Below, piece after piece: positions 1 to 11,337 of a stretch of 64,000 nt of DNA. The number at the start of each line of letters is the position of its first letter. Positions within the stretch are counted from its first letter, which is position 1. The stretch comes from Shinisaurus crocodilurus (Eukaryota > Chordata > Lepidosauria > Squamata > Shinisauridae), in contig CM037877.1 of assembly GCA_021292165.1 (NCBI GenBank), forward strand, positions 81,933,691-81,997,690, in the 5' to 3' direction. A program made the position numbers and the translations under genes. The notes beneath the pieces were generated by a model, which worked only from the letters and a program-made list of their open reading frames with translations, ran no database searches and was not told the origin of the DNA.

Positions 1-867
1 TCTGTTTTGTTTTTTCAGAGCACTGTGATAATCAATTTCCTTTTTTAAAACCAGACAAATTCAATTATCAAAACATCTGCCAGTTTAAGACCAGAGTTGA
101 GACTATCTCCTGTTGGCTCAAGCGCCACAAAGCCAGGAAATTGGAAGCTACGGGTTGATGCCTTAACAGACATGCCCCGTGGTGTGATCAGTGATGACGT
201 TGTGCAATGTCTCAAATTGTGTTTGCTTACAACTTACCCTCCACGCACCCAGACTTTTCCTTGGTCTTTCAGGCCTTGAATCCAGATAATTGAATATTTT
301 ATGGTTTGGTCAGACATGCTCTGACTTAGCCGATTGTGTACAATTCAAGCAGGTTGCTGTTACATTTTATTTGCAGCTATCTATGTCTCCGTGTGCACTG
401 TTGCATGGTATATTATAGTCAAATGAATCTGAGGCACTAGAATTATCCATGTTTTTATTATTATGGCTTCATTTAGGCTGAATTAGTTTATTATATTATA
501 GTATTAACTTGTATCAACGCAGTAATGCCTTGTTATGATTCACTGGATCCATCCATTCAACAACTAGCGTAAGTACTTTTTTATCATCTTGAAATTATGT
601 ATTATAAATTCTCAGCCGAACATAAGGGTGAAATGTGCCAATTGCTATACCAGAAAACTTGGATTTGTGCTGATGTTGTTGGCAGATATGCCAGCCCAAC
701 TATTGCTTTGTTTGGATAAGGCTCTCGAGTTATTGATAATGAGGGCTTTCAGCCATGGATCCTCCCAGTGTTGTAGTGGTAAATTCTGAAGTGCAGACGC
801 TCATCATGACCGTCCCTGTAACCACCACACCCCCAAGGAGAGTCCAAAAATTCAGGCACCTGCATTA
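1..867. other. AT-rich intergenic DNA, nothing recognised
   Basis: No repeat, exon or RNA gene could be recognised. The small open frames here have no recognisable similarity and no splice or codon support. Confidence 0.5.
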
Positions 868-875
868 ATCTATAT

Positions 876-1009
876 CAGTGTTCTCCAACCTTGGGTCCCC
901 AGATGTTTTTGGCCTACAACTCCCAGCATCCCCAGCCAGCATAGCTGGCTGGGGCATGCTGGGAGTTGTAGGCCAAAGACATCTGGGGACCCAAGGTTGG
1001 AGAACACTG
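876..1009. mobile_element. near-perfect hairpin hAT-type MITE
   Basis: This 134-bp element starts CAGTGTTCTCC and ends GGAGAACACTG. It is almost entirely one inverted repeat: the left arm reads CCAACCTTGGGTCCCCAGAT and the right arm is its complement, with the turn at AGCCAGCATAGCTGGCT. It is flanked by an exact 8-bp duplication, ATCTATAT (868-875 and 1010-1017), the hallmark of hAT insertion. Each arm carries CCTACAACTCCCAGCAT, a close match to the ZNF143/THAP11 site. The fresh duplication and intact arms suggest a young insertion. Confidence 0.9.
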
Positions 1010-1017
1010 ATCTATAT

Positions 1018-2276
1018 CAACAAACTTGTTCTAGCAGTTTCCATCTCTACTAGGAGCAGATCCTTTGTAAAGCTAGTGGGTCTTAATCACCAAGACCAAG
1101 CCACCCCAAATACTTTGCATTACAATAAGGAACAATGTATTGGGGGCAGGTTCTGCCCAGCTACTTGTGATGATTGCAGCTAAACTCAGAGGGGACAGAG
1201 AATTCTGAGGAGGCGGGGTTTGACAGAGGACATCAGTGTCCCTGCTTATTTATTTATTTTTTTAAAATGCTGGTGTTGCGTCCCTGTGAGCCCTGGCTCC
1301 ACCCCCACCACTGGATTTCCCCCTGCTAAGTGGAGAGGAGTGTGGGATGCTGAGCCAGCATTACAGGGCAACTGGTACTTTCTGCCTCTACGTATTGTGA
1401 ACCAAGTTTCCTATCTGCCTCTTCCCAAGGAAACATATTTTATGACAAATTTGGTAAAGTATTTCTTGAGCGTCTCGCCACAGGAGCAGGATGGGGGCAG
1501 GCTGTGAGTTCAGTAACTGATATCCATAATTTGAATATGTGAGCCAAGCTTTGTGTGCAGGAATTTTACCATCTCTTCACTTTCTTTTTGTAAACTGCCC
1601 TGGGAATGCAAGTGAAGGTCGGTTTAATAAATACATAAATGAATAACTAGGCACAGAAGAAACAATGAAAGGATTGTTCATTGGGATATTTCATACAGGA
1701 ACTGAATATAAAGACTCATTGGTACAGTCATGGTTCAGATGAAATATCTCAAACTCTTGAAATTGTGTAAGGCTCTAATTTGAGGATTGCTTACAGCATA
1801 CCTTACAAAATCCCATTACCTTAATGTTGATAATAATGCTGTTAGTATTACAAGCTTGCAGTTCTTTGCTTTCTATAACTGACAGTGGCTTGCAGCCATT
1901 ATTTATAACTTTGTTGTCATAGTTGCTGGCTCTTTTTTATGAGGGTTTCTGTAACATCCTGCAGAAAACCAGGGTGGTTTTTTAAAATCATTTATCCCAA
2001 ACCGTCATCATTCAGAGGGAACAAAATAAATAAATAACCATGCTAGTAAATAGGAATATATTTTAAAAGAGATTTGAAGAGTGAGAAGTAGTTGGCCATG
2101 GGTGTTTCTTTCCAACAGCACAAGAGAAAGAGGCCTAGACCTGATGAAAGTCATGATGACATATTTCTAGAGAATGAAATGTGAAAAAGAAGTGTAAAAG
2201 CACAGTCAGCAGAGGAGGAGGAGAAAGTATCCAGAATAAGGAATAATGTTAGGAACATGAATGCTGTTATTATACT
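1018..2276. other. intergenic DNA with a LINE tail fragment
   Basis: About 1590-1645 reads like an L2/CR1 3' tail (TGTAAACTGCCCTGGGAATG followed by an AATAAATA-type end). Nothing else is recognised. Confidence 0.4.
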
Positions 2277-2284
2277 GTTTAAAG

Positions 2285-2871
2285 CACAGGAGGGCAACCA
2301 TTGTTGGTGTAGGGGGCGCATTACCCCCCTGGACCAAGCCAGCGGTCTGGATGATGTCAAGGGGTGTGGCCATCCAGCTGAAGCCTCTCCCCTCCCATGA
2401 TGTCATCCACCCCGTCCACTGTTAATGGCTGGCTGGGGCATGCTGGGAGTTGTAGGCCTTATTTCTGGCAGGGCGTTCCACAGCCTGGGAATGGCCACTG
2501 AGAAGGCCCTCTCTCCATGCAGAGAGGAGGCATGGAGCTCTGTGCCTGTCTGTGCATGGAGAAAAGGACTCACCCAGGGCTTGCAGGAGTCACCTCCTGA
2601 AAGCCCTGGCTGAGCTTGCTTGCTCCTTCATGCTCCACGCATGTCCCCAATCAGGATGCAAGTGGCATGGCAACTGGTGCAGAGGAACCCCCAGTTCATC
2701 TGCAATCTCTGAGACTGGAGATAAGCTGATGATTCCCCTTTGCACTGTGGCTTTGGAGGGGGTGGGGCTTGGGGAGGGGAGGGCCCACAGAGGGTGCTCA
2801 ACCTCTCCAGACCGGTTTGGACTCCAGCACGGGCCAGATTAGGCCCATAGGCTGGAGGTTACCCACCCCTG
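2285..2871. mobile_element. nonautonomous hAT element, 587 bp
   Basis: The element starts CACAGGAGGGCAACC and ends GGTTACCCACCCCTG, which are imperfect inverted termini. It is flanked by the exact 8-bp duplication GTTTAAAG (2277-2284 and 2872-2879). Inside it are a half copy of the GCATGCTGGGAGTTGTAGG hairpin family (2431-2460) and a short antisense L2-like fragment (2463-2516) that translates to RAFSVAIPRLWNALPE. No transposase coding is seen. Confidence 0.8.
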
Positions 2872-2879
2872 GTTTAAAG

Positions 2880-3729
2880 TGTCCAAGAGTAGACTTGGAT
2901 CAGGACAATCTAAATTCAAATTGTTGTGCTCTATCTCTCTAAGAGGCAAGCCAGAAGCCCATGTGAGTGATCTGGAATAAATAGTTTCACTTTTGTAGCT
3001 GGAGCCTGAATGTGTAGTTGGGCCTGCTTATCCTCCTCAGGGGTCAAAACACTCTTGGGCGTAGATGGACAAGTAACTAGGGACAAGTCTCAGTTAAATT
3101 GCATTTGTTTCTTTTCCTCCAATCAAAGTTTTGTGCCCTGGGTTTTCCCAGGTTGTTGTAATGATAAATAGTTTAGTTTTTAGAAGAAGTCTGGGTTATA
3201 TTGCTGTTTTAACATATACTTCCCTGAAGTTCATTGGGTGAACTTGGACCCTTCACTATAATTTATCTCACAAGGTTGTAGTGAGGAACAAATGAGATGC
3301 CACATGTACATTGCCTTCAGCTCCTTAGAGGAAAAGTGGAATACATGGCTGTTATAAAGAACAACCGCTATAGAAATAGTAGTACTAATCATTCTACAAA
3401 TAGGCTGTGAAAGACATCCAGGAAGTCTCTTAAATTCAAACTGTTAGGGAGGTTGTAAAGAAGCCCACTGCTTTGGGTGGTAAATTTTTGCCAGATGATT
3501 AACCTCTTTATGCCTAAATGGATGCAAGCCAAGGCTCAATCCTGCAAAAGTTAGTTGCTACTCAGTCTCTTGAAAGCCATATAGTTTGTATAACAGAGTG
3601 TTTATTTCTTAATTAATATTTCTTAGCAATGTCATTTGTTGGCAACGGGGGTAAGCAAGATAAGCTTTCAAGAGGTGCACCGCCAGATCCTAAAAGGGGA
3701 TCATTTGCAGTTTAATGGATAAATATGCA
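2880..3729. other. intergenic DNA, nothing recognised
   Basis: No clear repeat or coding signal was found. Confidence 0.45.
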
Positions 3730-3821
3730 GAGCAATCCTATGCACATCTACTTAGAAGCAAGTCCCATTGAGTTTGCTGGGAATTACTCTCAGGTAACTA
3801 TATATAAGATTGCAACCTTAA
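3730..3821. repeat. TGCAATCCTA-terminated MITE
   Basis: One of several copies in the window of a roughly 90-bp repeat. Its ends are inverted (GCAATCCTATGCA and a degenerate GATTGCAACC) and its centre resembles AAGTCCCATTGAGTT. Other copies: 20197-20285, 29474-29560, 32123-32213, 41963-42055, 47251-47336 and 59896-59985. Confidence 0.6.
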
Positions 3822-3830
3822 CATACTTAG

Positions 3831-4366
3831 GGTGCAATCCAATCAGGATGTCTGTAACCCTCCGAACTTGAAGGATTACAGGCATCTTATGGCAAAGCAC
3901 TTAGACTGCCAATTTTGGCTGTGTAACTGCAGAGCTTAGGAGCGGGAGGTGGGAAGGAGGCTGAGGCGCTGCCAGGATACCTCGCTGGTCTCCTCCCCTC
4001 CCCAATCCCCAGAACACTCCCCAAACCTCTTCTCCAAGGTTGCTCCTGCAACCTCAGAGAAGCAGTTGGTGGGGTTCTTTCCGTGCTGGCTGGGGGGGGG
4101 GGGAGATCAGAGCGCTTGTCTGAGTGTGGAAAGCTAAGCAGGGTCAGGCCTGGTTATTACTTGGATGGGAGACCCCTCCTCTGGTTTCCTGCATTGAGCA
4201 GGGGGTTGGACTCGATAGCCTTGTAGGCTCCTTCCAACTCTATGATCTATGAAATCTGCAGCTAAGAGGTCGGAGCAATTTTGGGACCTCAAGGCTGGGA
4301 ATCCAAAACATCCTATGGCCATCTAGATGCTGTCCAGCGGCGACAGGATTGTGCTGCCTACATATT
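3831..4366. mobile_element. DNA-transposon-like repeat containing a 5S-SINE
   Basis: It starts GGGTGCAATCC and ends near AGGATTGTGCTGCC. It shares a long GC-rich interior with 48806-49250 in opposite orientation, including the cluster GGTCTCCTCCCCTCC, the CAGAGAAGCAG region and the CTAGATGCTGTC end. A third fragment is at 61456-61560. A 5S-SINE is inserted at about 4110-4255. No clean duplication was found. Confidence 0.55.
4110..4255 (+). mobile_element. 5S-rRNA-derived SINE, 5' truncated
   Basis: The segment GAAAGCTAAGCAGGGTCAGG followed by TTACTTGGATGGGAGACC matches the internal-promoter half of 5S rRNA. The 3' part, GGTTGGACTCGATAGCC to CCTTCCAACTCTATGATC, is the classic CR1 3' tail. The 5' end seen at 17437 is missing here. 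Confidence 0.85.
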
Positions 4367-5807
4367 TGAACAAGTTAACATAAAGTTAAAAGTTCTATGC
4401 TTTTATTATCAGTCTTAAAATGCAGTACATCATTCATTATTAGGAAGAAAATCAATTCCTTTTCCAAACACTGAGAAAGTTATAAGAAAGGTGAACTTGT
4501 GCTTAATAGCTGGCAGTGTTATGTATTATCCCAGGTCTTCTATGATTAACAGGCGAGTCATCCATCTTTAGCTATAATGACTCTAGTATGGTGTGTATCC
4601 ACAATTGCACGTTCTCCCAGAATTCCTCCAAAAATGTTGTCTCACTCCTCTCCAGAATCAAATGCATAGTTTCAATCCTATATGATGCTTAAGGCATTAC
4701 CTCATTTGGTTGCTATTGCCATCCCTGTGTAAACAAGCACCATGATGCAAAAAACATGTTAAAGAGTAACCAGAACATTGTGTTTCTGAACTAAGATCTC
4801 AAACTGACATAAAGCAGGCAACTGTCTTCAACAAGGATTTAAATAGTTACTTTGCAAAAGCCCAGTAACTCCAGACTTGACCAACATCCAAAAAAAGTTG
4901 GATCCTTCCAGACACATCACCTTACTTTTAAATCGATTTCCTAAGGGGGGGAATAAGGAAGGTCAGCGTTTGCAACACCTCCTCCTCTTGCCTTACACTG
5001 ATGTTCTCATTAAGAGATGATAGCTCCAAAATTCCGCTTGGGAAGCTTAGATTTTCAAATACTGTACTTCATCATATACTACTCTGGGGATTTTGCTGAG
5101 CTATGAGATGAACTTTGCCTGCGTACTGACTGAAGGCTTAGATTTGGATCAAATGCTTTTGCCCTCAGTGATCAATGTACTTGCTGCATTATTTTAAAGA
5201 CTTTAGAGGTTTGGGAATGTATTTTGTAGGCAGTCCCAAGCAACATGAAAATAGATACCATTGTCAGATTTCAGTTTTGGTGCTGAAAACAGCACTTCTA
5301 TTGATTTATTTTTTAAGCGTGTATTGTTTTCTTAGGTCAAAGAACTGACCGTACTGAATGTGGTATAAACAAAGCACACTTTCAGAAATATCACATTTCT
5401 AAAACATTACCCATTTCATGTAAAATTGTAGCCATCCAACCCCTTTATAATTCTGACTTTTCAGTTCACGTTCAAAATGGCTATGAGCAAGCAGCACAGG
5501 CCATAGGAGAATTCAGAGGACTGCTGGCCCCAAGACCCACAAAACCTGTGTTATAGAAGACTTCAGATGGAACAATAGACATGGTGTATCAGGCTGAGGG
5601 AAGCAGCCTGTGTGAATGTGGATGTAGTTGTGTTTGTTTGGTTTATATGACAGACAGTTGGGATTATTATATGACTGAAGATAGCCTTTTAATCCCTTCT
5701 TGACTTCCTCTGAAAATTTTCATACTTTTATTGCCTACAGTTGAGAAAAGAAGAGCAAGAGAAGCACCTAAAGGAAAAACAAAAAAACAGCCTTGTGGTA
5801 CGTTAAA
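4367..5807. other. intergenic DNA, nothing recognised
   Basis: AT-rich unique-looking sequence with no recognised repeat or exon. Confidence 0.45.
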
Positions 5808-6026
5808 GAGCCAGCATGCTGTAGTGGTTAGAGCACTGGACTGGGGTTCAGGAGATCCGGCTTCTAGTCTCCACTCAGCCATGAAGCTCACTGGGTGACT
5901 TTGGGCCAGTCACTGACTCTCAGTCTCACAGGGTTGTTGAGAGAATAACATGGAGAGGAGGATTATGTAAGCCACCTTGGGATCCTTGCAGGAAAAAAGG
6001 TGGGATATAAATTAAATAATAAATAA
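5808..6026 (+). mobile_element. tRNA-derived SINE with L2-like tail
   Basis: The A box is TGTAGTGGTTAGAGCAC and the B-box-like segment is GGCTTCTAGTCTCC. The body CACTGGGTGACTTTGGGCC is followed by the tail GTAAGCCACCTTGGGATCC and an AATAAATA run. It is more diverged than the copy at 6916. Confidence 0.85.
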
Positions 6027-6915
6027 AGACTAACACATTTATTATGTCATAAGCTGTCAGTGACCAGAATGCCATGTTTTAATTCTGGACATTTAATGGA
6101 GAAATAGTTCTCCGTGTCAGAAAGATTTGACTTTTGTCTCTTCTGTGTCAAATCTTTGCTTAAGTTTATATTATAGATGATGCATGCTAGAAGACGACAT
6201 GTTGTCATCTTCTAAATCTAAAAACAAAAATGATTTGTTTTTAGACTTTCTGGTTAACGTGCAGATGGACAGAGAAATAACCCCGCAGGTAACCCACTGA
6301 TTGATAGCAACATCCATGTTGTAGTCATTAATGCAAGGTTTGGAGCTGACAGTGAGCCATAAATAAACTATGCTATGTAAACAGAGGTGTGGTAAAATGT
6401 TTGGGGCAAATGGAAATATACATGGAGATCATTTGGTATCATTTATTAAACAACTGGTGATCAACTCCACCTTTATTGCATAATAATGCACTTCCTATCA
6501 AAACATTTTAAAGAAAAGTCTGCCAGATATGACAGTACAGATTTTAACCTCCAAAGAAATTGATTGATACTTACAGAGAAAATGAGGAAAAATCCTCTTC
6601 AACCTAGCTGTCCCACCCAATTGCCTGTGGAGATCCAATAATTAATTATACAGTTGTGAATTGTGAGATCTGATTATGCAAAACCCTCTGGGTTTGCTGG
6701 GACTTGCTCATTCAGGCAGAACATTTAGCCATTCCAAACACTGGGAATGATACTTACTCACACACACCCATTTGCCAAGGTAGAGGCGAAAACCAGGACT
6801 GAGTGTTTGGCCAGGAGCATTTTGCAGAGAAAGATGAACTGAAGTAGTTGAGAGAGAGGTGTCTGGAGCTCTCCATGGTGGTGAACCTATTTTGAAGATG
6901 GAGCACAGCAACATG
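6027..6915. other. intergenic DNA, nothing recognised
   Basis: No recognised element lies between the two tRNA-SINEs. Confidence 0.45.
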
Positions 6916-7160
6916 GCCAGTGTGGCGTAGTGGTTAGAGTGTTGGACTGGGACTCGGGAGATCCAGGTTCTACTCCCCGCTCGGCCATGAAACTCACTGG
7001 GTGACTTTCGGCCAGTCACTGACTCTCAGCGTAACCTACCTCACAGGGTTGTTGTGAGGATAAAATGGGGAGGAGGATGATGATTATGTAAGCCGCCTTG
7101 GGTTCCTTGCAGGAAAAAAGGCGGGGTATAAATATAATAAATAAATACATACATACATAA
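6916..7160 (+). mobile_element. tRNA-derived SINE with L2-like tail, near full length
   Basis: The Pol III A box TGGCGTAGTGGTTAGAG and B box GGTTCTACTCC are both good. The element ends GCCGCCTTGGGTTCCTTGC, AAAGGCGGGGTATAAAT and an AATA/CATA simple tail. It is the best copy for reference in this window. Confidence 0.92.
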
Positions 7161-8926
7161 TAAAGCTCAGAATAACAGCTGAAATGGATGAGGAGCCCCA
7201 CTGACATAGGAGTCACCAGCCTCCCCTGGTTGGGGGCGGGGCATGCTTTTTGCATTCATGGACATTGTTCACATATTTGCATTCATGGGAGCACCGTACG
7301 ACATGAGCCAGTGGCTCACAGATCGCTGGTGTGACCACATCTAGAATTTCAGAGACTGTGACATGGGAGCAATTATGCTCCACTTCACAAAGTTGCTTTG
7401 CAAAATGAATGACACAAGGCTTATACAGTATCGTGCTAGACTTCTTTCTCTGCACACCTATTATCCTTGTAGCAGCAGCTGCCCATTTTTTACTCTTCTT
7501 CCCATGCCTCTTGATGTTGCTTCTTCTCTCATTAAAAAAATTAAATTTAAAAAAATCCGATAAGATTATACAGAGTAAAATGGGGCTCTTCCTCTCGGCT
7601 TTTTCCTTCTTCTCAGCCTTACAATGCACACACAGAACTATAATTTCCTTTGTGATTTTTCTCTTTAGTTTTGAAATGCTGGATGCATAAACCAGCCAAA
7701 GTTAAGCCGGCACTTAGCTCTTTCCTATTGAAATCAATGGGGCTTTGCCTTGATTAAATTTGGCTGGAGTGCTTTTATTGAAGGGAGTTGTGATTCTGCA
7801 ACCCAGATTGACGTGAATTTCACCTTTGCGTATCTAGGATGCTGGAGATTTGGTCATCCATTTTAAATAAGGCAGCACTGCCTTGAATCGGAAGCAGCTG
7901 GAATTTACTGTATAAAATCATTCTGTAGTCATGGAGAAGGTACATAGTTAAGATACATGGAATGTTTAAGTGATCCCAGTTCTTTGATCAGGAGATCTAA
8001 CTTAATTTGAAAACATATGGTGGTGGTGATGTCTGGGTTGATCAGTCTAGACGGGCAATGTGTGTGGGCCACATGCAGATCTTGGCTGTACTCTCTGCTG
8101 AAATTTCTGCTGCCTTTCTTTAAAAATTCTGAAGTGTTAGAAGCAGGAATGTGTGTGTGTGTTTGCATGTGCACACACAGACTTCATTTATTTATGTTGA
8201 ACTAAAAATCAGCAACCAGCAAGTCAGCCAGTGCTTGTGTAACTGCAAACAGCCACCCAATCTCTTGGATTTTGTTATGGAAGGGAAGGTGGGAGAAGCT
8301 GGTTTTATTTTTATTTTGTTAAATCAACCACACACACTTAGGAAACCTTTCTGAAGAAATGGCAGATGGTTTTTTTATTTTAAAAAAAGCCATGAGGAAT
8401 TAAACTATGATCTTTTCCTGGCAGAGTGCACAGAGGCCGAGATCACTTCAACAGGATCCACTTGAGCCAATGTGCCTCAGGCAATAACATGTCTACTGCT
8501 GCATCACCCTCTGGAAGTAGGCTGTGTGTGAACTCTCTGCATCAGGCCAGCTGTTCAGTGCGTTGGCTTGGATCCACAGCCTGACCTTCAAACCATCTGT
8601 CCTAGCATGCAGGCTGCTGTTTTGCTTGAGCATTGAGAAGGCGTATTAGACAAGAAAAGCTCCTTGTATTCTCCTCTCTTCCCTTACCGCCATTTTTAAT
8701 GTTCAGTTATCCAAAGATAGAGCATGAGTGTGCATGACAATCATGCTGCTTCAGTGTGGTGGGAAGGTGCAGTAATGTCTTTCTCTTGAAATGAAAAAAA
8801 ATATACACACACGCCAAGGATTGAGAAAAGATCCACCCACCAATGCAGTATATTTATTTGCCACTTTTCCACGCTAGACTGGGCCCAAAAAGAGCTCACC
8901 ATAAACCAGATATCAAAACACAGTGG
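7161..8926. other. intergenic DNA, mostly unrecognised
   Basis: A short LINE tail on the minus strand is likely at 8850-8920 (TATTTATTTGCCACTTTTCC). The longest open frames here (138 and 145 codons) show no domain and overlap repeats or low-complexity DNA. Confidence 0.4.
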
Positions 8927-9163
8927 GTTGTTTCCAATGGAGCTGTTCCGCCAGTGGGAGGGAACTGCTGGTGGAAGAGATTTCCCTCTCCCCTGTACAG
9001 CTCCCCACTTGCCCCTCAGATCTGCTCTGGCAGGTTGGGGGACCCTCCGGTGCAGATTTGCAGTGGACACGGGGGGGGGGGCTGCAGGTGGGAGGAGTGG
9101 ATGAGGATGAGGAAGTCCCATTATGTGAGTGGACCTCCACTTACATGAGGGTTGAATCCAACC
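8927..9163. repeat. GGTTGGATCCAA-type MITE, ~235 bp
   Basis: Degenerate inverted ends (GTGGGTTGTTTCCAATGG and GGGTTGAATCCAACCC) surround a G-rich core with a CTGCAGG segment. The same architecture recurs at 19085-19330, 39014-39243 and 47383-47620, and more weakly near 31408-31615. Confidence 0.5.
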
Positions 9164-10150
9164 CAATATCACCTTCACAATTCAATTCACAACCCATTAT
9201 AGAACATGTCAAACAAATTCAAATGAAACAAATGAAAGCCAACAATTCAATAAATTCACCATAGCATAAATTCAGTATTGCAGTGAAATTATACAATCCA
9301 CTAACCAGCATTGCAATTAATTAATACATAAGAAATACAGAAGCAGAAGCAAGATCAAAGCTAGCAGCAGGGAAACATAACTGCTACTGCTGGTTTTGCT
9401 GTACTCTGCTCAGCAGCTGGTGTTTGTTCTTCATAAATAGTCTCAAATCCATTTCAATTGATTATAGCCCTTAGCATCCCAGACAGTTAATAGTGAGGGA
9501 CTTAGAGTTGTGGGGGAAGGGGGCTCCCCCCCTTTTTTTAAGCAAGAGAGTTGGGAATATGGACTGCAAAACATGAAATAACTCTATAATTGCATGAGCA
9601 GCATTACTGGAACACTACACAGTCTTTGAGGGAACAAAAGAAGCTGTAATTTAGCCCAGAGGTAGTACTATTTAATATCAAACATGGAAACTGAACTCAA
9701 GGGACATTCTAAATTCAATAGCAATGAAGAACCCCTGGACTGCTCTTCAATGCTCAATTTACAGTTCAGATCAAAGATTACTGTTAGGAGTGCATTAGCA
9801 TTTGCAGGGAAATGGAATTGTAAAAGCAAATTGGATAGATAAAAGAATTCTGTTGACAGTGTAATTCTTTTGCTAGATAGAACGTGGCGTGTGCACCCAG
9901 CGTGGTGGGGCAAATGCCAGGGGCACAGGCCCCGGCGGAGGGCTCACTGTGGCTGACGCTGGGCTCCCTTTATTTTATTTTATTTTATTTTTAATTTACA
10001 GCCTGTGCTGTGAAGAGAAATGCCAGGCCAGGCAGCTGCAGACGCTACTGTCTTCATTATCCACATTGCCACTGGGCCCTGCCTCAACATACAATATGAT
10101 GGGAGCAGCTGCCGCTGCCCCTCCCAGTGCTTCTCTTCACAGTGCTGGGC
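9164..10150. other. intergenic DNA with (ATTTT)n
   Basis: An (ATTTT)n-type tract is at 9967-9994. The surrounding GC-richer 9890-10150 segment is not recognised. Confidence 0.4.
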
Positions 10151-10383
10151 TGACGGAGTACCAGATGGCTAGAGCGGTTTCTGCTTTCAGCACTACGCCC
10201 ATCCTCAAGACTGCATAGTCTCCAACTGCCCCGAAAGTGCCAGGACTGTCACAAAAAAAACCCTTAAGCCGTCCCAGCTTCTCACTTTGTCATGCAGAAT
10301 CCCGAATCCCCCTGCCTCCCACAACTGCAAGCCTTCGGTGTCAGAAGGAAATGCAAGAGACTTCCCCTTCTCTCTGAAGTTCC
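10151..10383 (-). repeat. unclassified repeat, shared with 25020-25255
   Basis: About 235 bp from CTGACGGAGTACCAG to CTTCCCCTTCTCTCTGAAG is repeated, with roughly one difference per ten bases, at 25020-25255. Here it runs directly into a hAT terminus at 10384-10496, which suggests that both parts belong to one larger hAT family. Confidence 0.65.
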
Positions 10384-10496
10384 AGCATCTTTTCTTCTAT
10401 TAATTGCATTACAATTTAATCGCCATCTACTCCCGAGGAAATGTAATCCAAGAGTTCCGGTACCCTTTTCTCCAGAAAAAAAGCACTGTGTGTGAA
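10384..10496 (-). mobile_element. terminal part of hAT element (family of 27210-27355)
   Basis: On the minus strand it begins CAGTGCTTTTTTTCTGG and stays near-identical to the element at 27210 up to GAAAAGATGCTGGAACT. It then diverges into the 10151-10383 repeat rather than into a second inverted end. Only one terminus was found. Confidence 0.8.
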
Positions 10497-11337
10497 CCAG
10501 GTCAGTGTCTAGGACCCTGTCTAGAAGCCTGGGATAAGTTTTCCAGCAGCCTGATGAAAATAAATATGCTCTGTTCACTGAGATCCAATTTGAGAACAGG
10601 AAAAGGTTTGCCCTTCTTTCTCACAGGCAAAGGAGCCAACAGTTCAGAAAAATGAGTCTTCAATTAATGACTTTGAAATCACCCTGCTCCCCTAAGGGCT
10701 CTTTCCTCTCTCTTTAAAGTTTAGAATAAAAGAGAGCCCTGGGAAAGATGAGAATATTTTAAACATTACCCTGGGTGTATGTGCTACACTGAGGATAGAT
10801 GAGATTCAAATTGATCACCAGGGAATATTGTAAAGAAATGACTCAACCAAAGATTTGTTCTACCAGTACAAACTGGTGATTAAGTCTGTTTTTTTGGCAG
10901 TCTTCTTCTTTACTTCCTGTCCCTACTCATTTATTGATCACCAAAACTATATTCGGTCTATTCTTACATTCCTGCACGTGCACAGGTATTGAATCAAAAC
11001 GAGAAACAAGAAGAATTCTAGGTTGGTGACAAATGTTTAAATTAGGCCTTCTCTGCAGACCTTGCCCGACAGGGATATATCACAGATCCTGCCAAAAATG
11101 CAAGCACTTAAAAGAAAAAGATGGAGAAGGTGTCTGCGAGGGAAATGATAGCACTCTTCAAATACCTGGAGGACTGTCACATAGAAAAGGGCAAAGATTT
11201 ACGCTGGATCAACTACACTGGCAGAAGTGGTCTTCCCCACCACCACCTCTTTGCCATGGCAGCTCCTCCAGCCCCTAAAAATGTCACACAGAGAGGCAGG
11301 ACACCCTGCTGAATGGGGTGAATTGTGGGTTGGGGGA
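10497..11337. other. intergenic DNA, nothing recognised
   Basis: No recognised repeat or exon. Confidence 0.4.

Noticed and set aside
4110..4255. Functional 5S rRNA gene
   Set aside because: Only half of the 5S sequence is present, with substitutions, and it is fused to a CR1 tail, so it is a SINE.
6916..7160. Functional tRNA gene
   Set aside because: The Pol III boxes are present but the cloverleaf is degenerate and the unit recurs as a SINE across the window.
7213..7629. 138-codon open frame (minus)
   Set aside because: No motif, no splice context, and an overlapping open frame on the other strand. It is probably chance.
8741..9178. 145-codon open frame (minus) and its overlapping partners
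   Set aside because: It overlaps the 8927-9163 MITE and a LINE tail; composition is proline/serine-rich and no domain is visible.
8526..10504. TGTGTGAA at 8526-8533 and 10497-10504 as the target duplication of a 2-kb hAT
   Set aside because: The sequence after the left copy does not begin with a matching CA...terminus, so the coincidence is probably chance.
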